From: JAGTJU01 sp038257535
GTDB taxonomy: Bacteria > Myxococcota_A > Polyangia > Fen-1088
Length of the DNA: 64,000 nucleotides
Direction of reading: 5' to 3'
Assembly: GCA_038257535.1 (NCBI GenBank)
Contig: JBBSJE010000002.1
Coordinates: 1 to 64,000, forward strand
Part shown: positions 8,062 to 15,570 of the stretch, in pieces
Position numbering within the stretch: the stretch's first letter is position 1
How the letters are laid out: the number at the start of each line of letters is the position of its first letter
The notes under the pieces: model-generated
Seen by the model: only the letters and a program-made list of their open reading frames with translations
What the model was told of the DNA's origin: nothing
Databases searched by the model: none
Position numbers and translations under genes: made by a program

Positions 8062-8094
8062 GGCGAAGGGCCACCGCGCGTAGCCCTTGGCCGG

Positions 8095-9906
8095 CTAAGT
8101 GGTGCGCAGGGCGATGTGCAATTCTTCGAGCTGCTTATTAGATACCCCGCCCGGAGCGTCTGTGCACAAATCGGTGCCCTTTTGAGTTTTGGGGAAGGCG
8201 ATCACATCGCGCAGTGATTCGGCCCCGCACATCAGCATGGCCAAGCGATCCAGGCCCGCGGCGATGCCACCATGGGGTGGTGGCCCGTAGCGGAAGGCCT
8301 CTAGCAGGAAGCCGAACTTTTGTTGCGCGTCTTCATCGGTTAGCCCCAGGGCGCGGAACACCCGCTCCTGCACGTCGCGGCGGTGAATACGAATGGAACC
8401 GCCGGCGATCTCGTTGCCATTGAGCACAAGATCGTACGCACGCGCCCGCACCGAGGCCGGCTCCGATTCCAATCGCGGCAGATCTTCCTCAAGCGGTGAG
8501 GTGAAGGGGTGGTGCGCCGCCACCAGGTGGCCATCTTCGGCGCCCTCGAACAGCGGGAATTCCGTGATCCAACAAAAGCGCCACTGGTCTTGCGGGATGA
8601 GGCCCATTTTGCCGGCCAACTGCAATCGAAGCGCACCCAGCACCGTGTTGGCGAGCTTGCGCGAACCAAACTGGAAAAACAACAGGTCGCCATCGCCGGC
8701 GCCAGCGGCTTGATTGATCGCCAAGCGCATTTCATCGGTGACACCCTTGAGCGGCGTTTGCGCCCAGGCGCCTGCGTCTGCCACACGTGCACGCGCAAGA
8801 CCCTTGGCGCCAAAGCCTTTGACGAACTCTTCAAGTTTGTCCACCTCGGTGCGCGACAGTTTCGTGGCCTGTTCGGCGGGCAAACGCCACAACTTCACCA
8901 CGGCGGGATCGGTGACGGGGCGCTGCGCGTCCAGTGCGGTTTTGAACATGCCTATGCCGCCGCCATCGGCCTTGCGCACGATCTCGGTGACATCGGTAAG
9001 CGGCAGGTCGAAGCGCAGATCGGGCTTGTCAGAGCCGTATTTCGACATGGCTTCTTGGTAAGGCATGCGCGCAAACGGCGTGGGCACGTCGATGTTCAAA
9101 ACGTCTTTCCACAAATTCGACATCAAATCTTCGATCACCGATTGCACATCTGTTTCGGTAACAAAGCTCATTTCCAGATCGATCTGCGTGAACTCAGGTT
9201 GCCTGTCCTGGCGCAGGTCTTCGTCGCGGAAACAACGCACGATCTGGAAGTAGCGGTCGAAGCCCGAAACCATGAACAGCTGCTTGAAGATCTGCGGCGA
9301 TTCGGCCAGTGCGTAGAAACTGCCGGGGTTCAAGCGCGAGGGCACCAAGAAGTTGCGCGCGCCGCCTGGCGTGTACTTCACCATAAACGGCGTTTCCACC
9401 TCCAAGAAGCCGTGACGGCTCAAGGTGTTGCGGCTGGTTTGGTAGATCTTCGATCGCAGGATGAAATTCTTTTGCAGGCTGGGGCGGCGTAGGTCGAGCG
9501 CGCGGTATTTCAGCCGGATGTTTTCGTTGGTGCCAATGTCGTCGGCGATCTCAAACGGAGGCGTGTCCGATTTGGAAAAGATGGTGAGCTTGTCGCAGTG
9601 AATTTCGATGTCGCCGGTGGGCAGGTTGGGGTTGTTTGCGCCGCCGCGGCTGCGCACGATCCCTGAGATGCCCACGCAAAACTCGGACCGCAGCTCACCC
9701 GAAAGCCGGTGGGATTCGGCATCGTAGGTGGGCTCGAACACCACCTGGGTCACGCCGCCGCGGTCGCGCAAATCGATGAACACGCAGCCACCGTGGTCGC
9801 GACGATTGCTGACCCACCCAAAGAGAACCGCCCGCTGCCCCTCGTTCAAGGCGCGCAAGCCGCCACAATCATGCGTTCGCTTCAGGTCTTTAAGAAACTC
9901 GGACAT
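8095..9906 (-). CDS. aspS: Aspartyl-tRNA synthetase, bacterial type
   Basis: Class II synthetase that charges tRNA-Asp. An N-terminal OB fold contains GWVSNRRDHGGCVFIDLRDR (about residues 30-49). Class II motif 2 is FRDEDLRQDRQPEFTQID; motif 3 is GGIAAGLDRLAML. A GAD insertion domain (about residues 300-420) marks the bacterial type. The ATG at 9906 gives 603 aa; an in-frame ATG at 9918 and one at 9951 are alternatives. It lies between a metallophosphoesterase gene and glpD in a minus-strand run. Whether it is discriminating or also charges tRNA-Asn cannot be told from this gene alone. Confidence 0.96.
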   Translation of the reverse strand: MSEFLKDLKRTHDCGGLRALNEGQRAVLFGWVSNRRDHGGCVFIDLRDRGGVTQVVFEPTYDAESHRLSGELRSEFCVGISGIVRSRGGANNPNLPTGDIEIHCDKLTIFSKSDTPPFEIADDIGTNENIRLKYRALDLRRPSLQKNFILRSKIYQTSRNTLSRHGFLEVETPFMVKYTPGGARNFLVPSRLNPGSFYALAESPQIFKQLFMVSGFDRYFQIVRCFRDEDLRQDRQPEFTQIDLEMSFVTETDVQSVIEDLMSNLWKDVLNIDVPTPFARMPYQEAMSKYGSDKPDLRFDLPLTDVTEIVRKADGGGIGMFKTALDAQRPVTDPAVVKLWRLPAEQATKLSRTEVDKLEEFVKGFGAKGLARARVADAGAWAQTPLKGVTDEMRLAINQAAGAGDGDLLFFQFGSRKLANTVLGALRLQLAGKMGLIPQDQWRFCWITEFPLFEGAEDGHLVAAHHPFTSPLEEDLPRLESEPASVRARAYDLVLNGNEIAGGSIRIHRRDVQERVFRALGLTDEDAQQKFGFLLEAFRYGPPPHGGIAAGLDRLAMLMCGAESLRDVIAFPKTQKGTDLCTDAPGGVSNKQLEELHIALRTT

Positions 9907-9995
9907 GGGCGCGAACATAGCCGCAACTGTGAAGCTGCGGAAGGGGCTCATGTTGCGAATCCTGTGCCCAGGCGCAACTGGCGGGCGGGTTCGCG

Positions 9996-10976
9996 CTAGC
10001 CCTTGGCGCGTTCGCGGCGCAACCGCTTGGCCGCCACTTGCTCGGCGCGGCGGGCCTGGAGCGCGGCAGAAGGCTTGCGCCCCTCCAAAGCCGGCTGCTC
10101 CTGGTGGTGCTCTTCAAAGCTGCCTGGGGACACCCCCAGCTCGAAAATGGTGACCTCGCGGCGGCCACGGTCGCCCACCCGAAACGGCATCACCGCGGCC
10201 CCGATGCCGGCGCCTACGTAGACGGCGCCATAAGAGGCGCCTGGAATGGGCTGGGGGTGCCGGCTGCCGTAAAGCCCGTGGACGTACTTGTGGCCAAAAA
10301 GCCGACCCATGGCCAACTCGTGTAGTTTGGCTACGGTCACCTGGCCGGCGTGGGTGTGGCCCGACAGCACGAAGGGCACGCCCAGGTGCCAAAGGCCATC
10401 CGCCTCTTCGGCGATGTGTGACAGCCCCAAAATGGGCAAATCCGCCCGCAGCCCCTTGGTGGCCTTGTCTCTGTCGGCGTGGCCTGTATAGGCATCGTCC
10501 AAGCCCACCAGCTGCAGCACCTGATTTTGTAACGTGATGGTGGTGTTCTGGTTGCAGAGCACTTCCACACCTGCACGCTGCAACGACTGTTTGACTTCCG
10601 GCGCGCCCGACCAGTGATCGTGGTTACCAAGCACGCCCACCACCGGGGCTTTGAACAGGCCCATCAACTCGGCAAGCTGGTCGAGATAAAGCTGGCTGTG
10701 GCAAACAAAGTCGCCCGTGAGCACCACAAGATCCGGATTTTCGGCGTTGGCTTTTGCCACGGCTTCAAGTTGAACCGCAAACGGCGTGACCCGACCTACA
10801 TGCTGATCCGTCAGGTGTGCGATGCGCAGGGGGCGCATGCGCTCGACATAGGCGGAAGGACCTGCGAAACGACGTACATGAACTCGTGTGCGCGTCGTCC
10901 GGCTCGCGCTTGATTGTCCAACGGTCGCGAGAATGCCAAAGGGCAGGCCAAACATGTCATCGATAGTGTAAGGCAT
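9996..10976 (-). CDS. Calcineurin-like metallophosphoesterase
   Basis: Metal-dependent phosphoesterase of 326 aa, most like the YkuE/YaeI group. All metal-binding blocks are visible: LTDQHVG, LTGDFV, GNHDHW, LSHIAEEA and SGHTHAGQV. The ATG at 10976 was chosen because AGGGG lies 8 nt upstream. The N-terminus has a weak hydrophobic stretch that may attach it to the membrane; the last 50 residues are Lys/Arg/Glu-rich. The related enzymes act on lipid-linked substrates such as UDP-diacylglucosamine or on phosphodiesters; the exact substrate is unknown. It sits between the alpha/beta hydrolase and aspS in a minus-strand run. Confidence 0.88.
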   Translation of the reverse strand: MPYTIDDMFGLPFGILATVGQSSASRTTRTRVHVRRFAGPSAYVERMRPLRIAHLTDQHVGRVTPFAVQLEAVAKANAENPDLVVLTGDFVCHSQLYLDQLAELMGLFKAPVVGVLGNHDHWSGAPEVKQSLQRAGVEVLCNQNTTITLQNQVLQLVGLDDAYTGHADRDKATKGLRADLPILGLSHIAEEADGLWHLGVPFVLSGHTHAGQVTVAKLHELAMGRLFGHKYVHGLYGSRHPQPIPGASYGAVYVGAGIGAAVMPFRVGDRGRREVTIFELGVSPGSFEEHHQEQPALEGRKPSAALQARRAEQVAAKRLRRERAKG

Positions 10977-11048
10977 GCGCAAGGCCCCTGCATAGATTTT
11001 TGCAGGTCTCAAGCTGGGGTGAAATTGTGCCGATTGCGTCCGCAGCGG

Positions 11049-11822
11049 TTACTTCAACGCCTGATGAACAAACCGCAGCACTGTGCTGGCAAAGGCATCG
11101 GGCGCCTCCCAGGGGCTCAAATGTCCCGCGCCGGAAATGATCTCAAGCTGCGCGTTTGGCAGCTGGCCCGCGAGCGCGCGATTTTCTTCGGGCGTTGAGA
11201 TGCCGTCTTCCGCGCCGGTCAGCGCCAAAGCGGGTACATCAATGCGCGACAGCTCGGCTTGTCGATCGGGCCGATCCCGCAACGCTTGCAAAGCTGCAAC
11301 AACGGTGGAGGCGGGCTGATTCATGAGAGCCCGTGCGCGGGTGCGAACCTCGGGCGTTGCTTGTGGCGCGAGCAATTTTTCCAGCATGCCGTCGGCAAAC
11401 ACATCAACGCCGCGGGTTTGCACCGTCTTTATCGCTTGCGCGCGCCCGGCCTTGGCTTGATCCGTGTCGGCCGTGGCTTTTGTATGCGCCAACACCAGGC
11501 TCAAAAGGCGTTGAGGCTGCAAGGCTGCCAAGGCCAATGCCACATAGCCACCCATCGACAATCCCAAAACGTGCGCTTCTGGCACTGACAATTGATCCAA
11601 AAGCACTGCCACGTCTTCCGCTTGATCAAGCAAGCTCCAGCTGGCGTTGTTGGTTTGTGAGGCGCCAAAACCGCGCAAATCTGGGGCAATCACACGCAAA
11701 CCACCGTTGACAAAAGCTGGCGCAACGCCGGCCCAGAAGGTTTTGTCAAACGGAAACGGGTGCAAGAGCAGCAGCGCAGGGCCGCTGCCCGCATCATCGA
11801 AGGCCAGCTTGAACGCCGCCAT
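11049..11822 (-). CDS. Alpha/beta hydrolase
   Basis: A 257-aa serine hydrolase fold enzyme. The oxyanion region LLLLHPFPFD, the nucleophile elbow GLSMGGYVA (Ser near residue 98), the acid in LTGAEDGIS and the catalytic His in SGAGHLSPWE form a complete triad. There is no signal peptide, so it is cytoplasmic. The closest group is the 3-oxoadipate enol-lactonase/BioH-like hydrolases, but the substrate cannot be assigned. It starts 3 nt after the stop of the preceding secreted-protein gene, which shows a tight operon. Confidence 0.88.
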   Translation of the reverse strand: MAAFKLAFDDAGSGPALLLLHPFPFDKTFWAGVAPAFVNGGLRVIAPDLRGFGASQTNNASWSLLDQAEDVAVLLDQLSVPEAHVLGLSMGGYVALALAALQPQRLLSLVLAHTKATADTDQAKAGRAQAIKTVQTRGVDVFADGMLEKLLAPQATPEVRTRARALMNQPASTVVAALQALRDRPDRQAELSRIDVPALALTGAEDGISTPEENRALAGQLPNAQLEIISGAGHLSPWEAPDAFASTVLRFVHQALK

Positions 11823-11825
11823 AGT

Positions 11826-12587
11826 CTACTTCTTTGCGCCGCCCTTTGCGCCTGAGGGGCCGCCTGGCCCGCCCGACATGCCGGCCATCGCTTGCTGCAT
11901 GAACAGATTCTGATCAAAGGGAACAGGCTTTCCGTTGAGCAATGACTTGGCGTCTTGGCCCTGCTTGACCAACTCCACCTTCACGGGCCCCATTTGGGTC
12001 TTGGATTCCATCTTCACCATACCCAATGGTGGAACCTTCTCTGACAGCCAAGTGACGGCTTCTTGCCCGCCATGTGTTTGGCTGTAGCGTTTGGCGCTGA
12101 AGCTTCCGGCCGGCACCTTGATGGTTTCCGCTTTGCCTTTGAGCTCTTTGGCGTCTAGCTGGTGAAACGATTCTTTGGGCGCCATCGGATGATCGATGGG
12201 CATTTGCATGGGCTGGTTTTTCCCCAGCTGCAAAACCACGCCGGCGGGCTTTCCAGCTTGCTTCGGATCGCGGGGCACCATCAGCTGCATCAACACGGGC
12301 CCCATGGCGGCCGTGGGGCCTCCTTCAACGGTCATTTCAATGGTGGTGTTGTTCTCGTCACGCCCCACCACCGCCATTCGCTGCTTCATTTGCCCATTGG
12401 CCATGGTCATGGCGTACTCGGCCCAGGTGCCTAGCTTCACCTGGTGAATGTCGAGCACCGAGGGAAACACCGGGGTTGGCGATTGGGCGTGGGCGTGCGT
12501 GGGCACGAGGGCCGTGGCCATCAAGGCAAGCGCAGTACACAGCCCCGCGAGGGGCCAACCAGCAAAGGCGATTTGTGAGCGTTTCAT
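11826..12587 (-). CDS. Exported protein, function unknown
   Basis: A 253-aa protein with a clear Sec signal peptide (MKR start, hydrophobic core, AHAQ cleavage region near residue 34). The mature part is beta-rich and Met/Gln/Lys-rich, with regions such as IEMTVEGG and LQLGKNQPMQMPI. The C-terminus is a low-complexity Gly/Ala/Lys tail. The ATG at 12587 directly follows a palindrome (12591-12607) that would form a hairpin just upstream of the start. No known catalytic motif is seen. The fold hint is of periplasmic beta-rich proteins in deltaproteobacteria, but I cannot name a family. It leads the operon with the alpha/beta hydrolase. Confidence 0.75.
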   Translation of the reverse strand: MKRSQIAFAGWPLAGLCTALALMATALVPTHAHAQSPTPVFPSVLDIHQVKLGTWAEYAMTMANGQMKQRMAVVGRDENNTTIEMTVEGGPTAAMGPVLMQLMVPRDPKQAGKPAGVVLQLGKNQPMQMPIDHPMAPKESFHQLDAKELKGKAETIKVPAGSFSAKRYSQTHGGQEAVTWLSEKVPPLGMVKMESKTQMGPVKVELVKQGQDAKSLLNGKPVPFDQNLFMQQAMAGMSGGPGGPSGAKGGAKK

Positions 12588-12590
12588 GAC

Positions 12591-12607
12591 CTGACAAACC
12601 TTGTCAG
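12591..12607. promoter_or_regulatory. Perfect 7-bp palindrome in divergent intergenic region
   Basis: CTGACAA and TTGTCAG are separated by ACC, in the 80-bp gap between two divergent genes (starts at 12587 and 12668). It may be an operator acting on both, or an RNA hairpin 3 nt before the minus-strand ATG. Confidence 0.55.
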
Positions 12608-12667
12608 CGGGGGCCGGTCTCGTCAAACGCGGGCCCGTATTTGACCTGGCAACGCTCCCGCGCAAGC

Positions 12668-13579
12668 ATGAACAACCCCATGGACCAAGCCGTGCAAATG
12701 TTTTTGGACCACCTCAAGGTGGAGCGCCGGCTAAGCCCCGCCACAGTCGCCGCCTACGGGCAAGACGTGGGCGCGTTTATGACCTTTGTGATTGAGCGGC
12801 AACGACAAGCGTTGGCCGAGATCGTGGGTTTGGATGTGCTGGAATACTTGGCCAAACTGGCAGAGGACAAGCTGAGCGCACGGTCACAAGCGCGCAAGAT
12901 GATCGCTTTGCGCCAGTTTTTTCGGTTCTTGAAACAAGAGCGCCTGCTGTCGGCTGACCCAACGGAGGACCTGCAGCTGCCGCGATTTGGACGCCGTTTG
13001 CCCCAGTTTTTAAGCTTAAGCGAAGTGGACGCGCTGCTGGCCGCCCCGAACCGCGCCACTTTGCAAGGCCTGCGCGACGCCGCGATGTTGGAAACCCTTT
13101 ACGCCACAGGACTGCGCGTGTCCGAGTTGGTGAAGCTAAGGCTCATTGACCTCAACCTAGAGGCGGGCTACTTGCGGGCGGTGGGCAAAGGCAACAAAGA
13201 GCGGCTTGTGCCTTTGGGAGACGCCGCGATGCAAACGATTGCGAGCTACCTTGCGCAGTCCCGGGCCTCGTTTGTGGCGCGCGCGCGGGGGCAAAAGGCC
13301 GCGGAGTACCTGTTTTTAACGCGGCTAGGCCGCCCCATGACGCGCCAGGCATTTTGGAAGCAACTGAACCAGTATGTGCTCAAAGCGGGCATCACCCGGG
13401 CGATTTCGCCGCACAAGCTTCGCCACGCCTTTGCGACCCACCTGGTTGAGCGCGGGGCCGATTTGCGGGCCGTGCAAGCCATGCTGGGCCACGTGGACAT
13501 TGGCACCACCGAGATTTATACCCACCTGTCGCGACGCCACTTGCAGACGGTTTACAACAAGTTTCACCCGCGATCTTGA
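12668..13579 (+). CDS. xerD: Tyrosine recombinase XerD/XerC
   Basis: Site-specific recombinase that resolves chromosome dimers at dif during division. An N-terminal SAM-like DNA-binding domain (about residues 5-95) precedes the catalytic domain. The catalytic residues are present in order: Arg in TGLRVSELVKL, Lys in VGKGNKERLVPLG, His-x2-Arg in HKLRHAFATHL, His in LGHVDIGTTE and Tyr in IYTHLS. Length 303 aa fits. The ATG at 12668 was chosen; a second in-frame ATG lies at 12680. XerC versus XerD cannot be settled without the paralogue. The position ahead of a site-2 protease and scpAB is a common order in bacteria. Confidence 0.93.
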   Translation: MNNPMDQAVQMFLDHLKVERRLSPATVAAYGQDVGAFMTFVIERQRQALAEIVGLDVLEYLAKLAEDKLSARSQARKMIALRQFFRFLKQERLLSADPTEDLQLPRFGRRLPQFLSLSEVDALLAAPNRATLQGLRDAAMLETLYATGLRVSELVKLRLIDLNLEAGYLRAVGKGNKERLVPLGDAAMQTIASYLAQSRASFVARARGQKAAEYLFLTRLGRPMTRQAFWKQLNQYVLKAGITRAISPHKLRHAFATHLVERGADLRAVQAMLGHVDIGTTEIYTHLSRRHLQTVYNKFHPRS

Positions 13580-13699
13580 TGCCTTAGAGGTGGTTCGGTG
13601 TAGGCGATTTGGCCGCCTGTGCGATCTATCTGGGGTCGCCACCTCCCCGATCGTTGAGATTCAAAGGGGGCTCGGCTATACCGGGCAGTCACCTTTTTT

Positions 13700-14380
13700 G
13701 TGGGTCTTGTGGATAGCCTTACTCCCGACACTGTGCAACGCGCCATTTTGTTCCTGATCGCTTTGATCATGAGCATTGCCGTGCATGAGTTTGGGCATGC
13801 CTGGGCGGCCACCAAGCTGGGCGATCCTTTGCCGGCCTCGCAAGGCAGGCTCACGTTAAATCCGCTGCGGCATGCCGACCCCATAGGAACTGTGGTGTTT
13901 CCCTTGGTGGCGTTTTTTGGCGCCATTCCGCTTTTGGGGTGGGGCAAGCCAGTGCAAACCAATCCCGCGGCCTACACGCGCCGCTACCCTCGAGCCACCG
14001 CGCATATGATGGTGGCGGTGGCCGGCCCAGCCATGAATTTGCTGCTGATGGTGGTGACTTCGCTGGTGATGGTGGCGCTGCTGCGAGCTGAGGTCGTCGA
14101 CAATGGCTTTTTCATGACGGTTGAGGCCTATCTGATCCGCCTGAACTTCACCTTGATGGTGTTCAACCTCTTGCCGATTCCGCCGCTTGATGGTGGCAGC
14201 GTGTTGGCTGGGCTACTTCCGCCGTCAATGCAGGGCGTGATCGACGTGCTGTCCCGCTGGGGGATGTTGGTGCTGTTGGGGCTGATGTTCATACCAGGAA
14301 TGCTGGGGCAGGTGCTTGCGCCCGCCTTCTATCTGTACGATCACTGGATGCGGTTGGTAATCACCCTGCTGATGGTATGA
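13700..14380 (+). CDS. Site-2-type membrane metalloprotease (M50)
   Basis: A polytopic intramembrane zinc protease of 226 aa with about six hydrophobic segments. The zinc motif HEFGH lies near residue 32, and the third ligand region NLLPIPPLDGG near residue 156. Both are intact. There is no PDZ domain, so it belongs to the compact group (YwhC/S2P-M50B type) usually encoded next to scpA. The start is GTG at 13700. Its last bases overlap the scpA start (ATGA), so the two are translationally coupled. The substrate is unknown. Confidence 0.9.
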   Translation: MGLVDSLTPDTVQRAILFLIALIMSIAVHEFGHAWAATKLGDPLPASQGRLTLNPLRHADPIGTVVFPLVAFFGAIPLLGWGKPVQTNPAAYTRRYPRATAHMMVAVAGPAMNLLLMVVTSLVMVALLRAEVVDNGFFMTVEAYLIRLNFTLMVFNLLPIPPLDGGSVLAGLLPPSMQGVIDVLSRWGMLVLLGLMFIPGMLGQVLAPAFYLYDHWMRLVITLLMV

Positions 14381-15570
14381 GCGAAACGGCCGATTCCCAA
14401 GACTCTGAGGCGTCGCCCACTGGGCGCGAGGCCGGAGTTGCGTCCGCCGCCGCTGGGGTGGGAAACGAAATTCCCGAAGCGATGGCTTACAAAGTCACGC
14501 TGCCAGAATTCGAAGGCCCCTTAGACCTGCTGCTGCATCTCTGCAAGAGCCACGAGATCGACATTCTGGAGATTCCGATCTCGTTCATCACCCAGAAGTA
14601 CCTTGAGTACCTGGATCTGATGCAGACGCTTTCTGTGGAGGTGGCAGCTGAGTATTTGGTCATGGCGGCCACGCTGGCATATTTGAAGTCGCGCGAACTC
14701 GTGCCTCAGCCCGAAGCCTTGGAGGTGCAGGGAGAAGATGGCGAAGAGGCGGGGGATCCCAAAGAGGAATTGATCCGCCGCCTGCTCGAATATCAAAAGT
14801 ACAAAGACGCCGCCGAGAAGCTGGGAAATCGCCCCATCGAAGGCAAAAACGTGTTTGGTCGCGGCATGGCGGTCGAGCTTGAAAAAGGCCCGGAGGTGCT
14901 GGCGGAGCATTCGCCTTGGAAGCTGATTGAGTACTTTGCAGATCTGCTGCAGGAGGCGGCGCCCGAACACACCCACGACGTTGAGATTGATCGCATGTCG
15001 GTGGCGCAGCGGATCAATCAGCTGATTGATAAGTTGGAAGCGGGCGAGGGCAGTTTCAGGTTCGACAGCATCATCGATTTCACCGCGCCTATGGTTGAAT
15101 TGCGGCACCAAGTGGTGGTGACTTTGCTGGCGATATTGGAGCTGGCGAAGCTCAAAGCCATTCGCGTGTTGCAAGATCCGGTGTCGGAAACGTTCTTTGT
15201 GGCGCGCGCGTCTTCTACATCAGACGACGTCCTGCGGGCGGCGCGGAAGGCCACCACTAGCTCTGATGGCGGCGCCAAGCCACTGCCGCAGGACGAGGGG
15301 ACCGACGACGGCGTGGAGGGCGTGGAGGTTGACGCAGGCGTTGTGGTGGATGGGATGGAAATTGAAGCCGGCGTTGTGGTGGATGCGGCGGAGATTGTGG
15401 ATGCCGGTATGGTGGTGGACGCGGGCGACGTGGTCGACGCGGGCGACGTGGTCGACGCGGGCGATTTGGTGGACGCGGGCGATGTGATCGACGCGGGCGA
15501 ACCCGAATCCGCGGATGAAGGTGATGCAGGGCCCGCGACCGTAGATGAGGATCTCGATGGCAAAGCGTAA
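14377..15570 (+). CDS. scpA: Segregation and condensation protein A (kleisin) with repetitive acidic tail
   Basis: Kleisin subunit that bridges SMC heads in the chromosome condensation complex. The ScpA core runs from about residue 35 (LPEFEGPLDLLLHL) to 285, with the C-terminal winged helix ending at VSETFFVARA. The family is usually 240-280 aa; here a 110-aa tail follows. It contains degenerate then near-perfect VVDAGD hexapeptides encoded by 18-bp repeats (15412-15501). The gene overlaps the protease upstream (ATGA) and scpB downstream by 14 nt. The tail is acidic, has no predicted fold and is probably flexible. Confidence 0.94.
   Translation: MSETADSQDSEASPTGREAGVASAAAGVGNEIPEAMAYKVTLPEFEGPLDLLLHLCKSHEIDILEIPISFITQKYLEYLDLMQTLSVEVAAEYLVMAATLAYLKSRELVPQPEALEVQGEDGEEAGDPKEELIRRLLEYQKYKDAAEKLGNRPIEGKNVFGRGMAVELEKGPEVLAEHSPWKLIEYFADLLQEAAPEHTHDVEIDRMSVAQRINQLIDKLEAGEGSFRFDSIIDFTAPMVELRHQVVVTLLAILELAKLKAIRVLQDPVSETFFVARASSTSDDVLRAARKATTSSDGGAKPLPQDEGTDDGVEGVEVDAGVVVDGMEIEAGVVVDAAEIVDAGMVVDAGDVVDAGDVVDAGDLVDAGDVIDAGEPESADEGDAGPATVDEDLDGKA
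15412..15501 (+). repeat. Five tandem 18-bp coding repeats in scpA
   Basis: Five in-frame copies of about GTGGTCGACGCGGGCGAC encode VVDAGD, VVDAGD, VVDAGD, LVDAGD and VIDAGE. More diverged VDAG units precede them from about 15325. The near-identity at DNA level suggests recent expansion by slippage. Confidence 0.9.

Noticed and set aside
8066..8088. AAGGGC/GCCCTT hairpin upstream of glpD as attenuator
   Set aside because: Short stem, no terminator T-run and no leader peptide; insufficient support.
8509..9492. 327-codon open frame antisense to aspS
   Set aside because: Shadow frame; the aspS motifs cover the same DNA.
13587..13645. GAGGTGG/CCACCTC inverted repeat between xerD and the site-2 protease
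   Set aside because: Long loop (45 nt) and no T-tract; the pairing may be accidental in GC-rich DNA.
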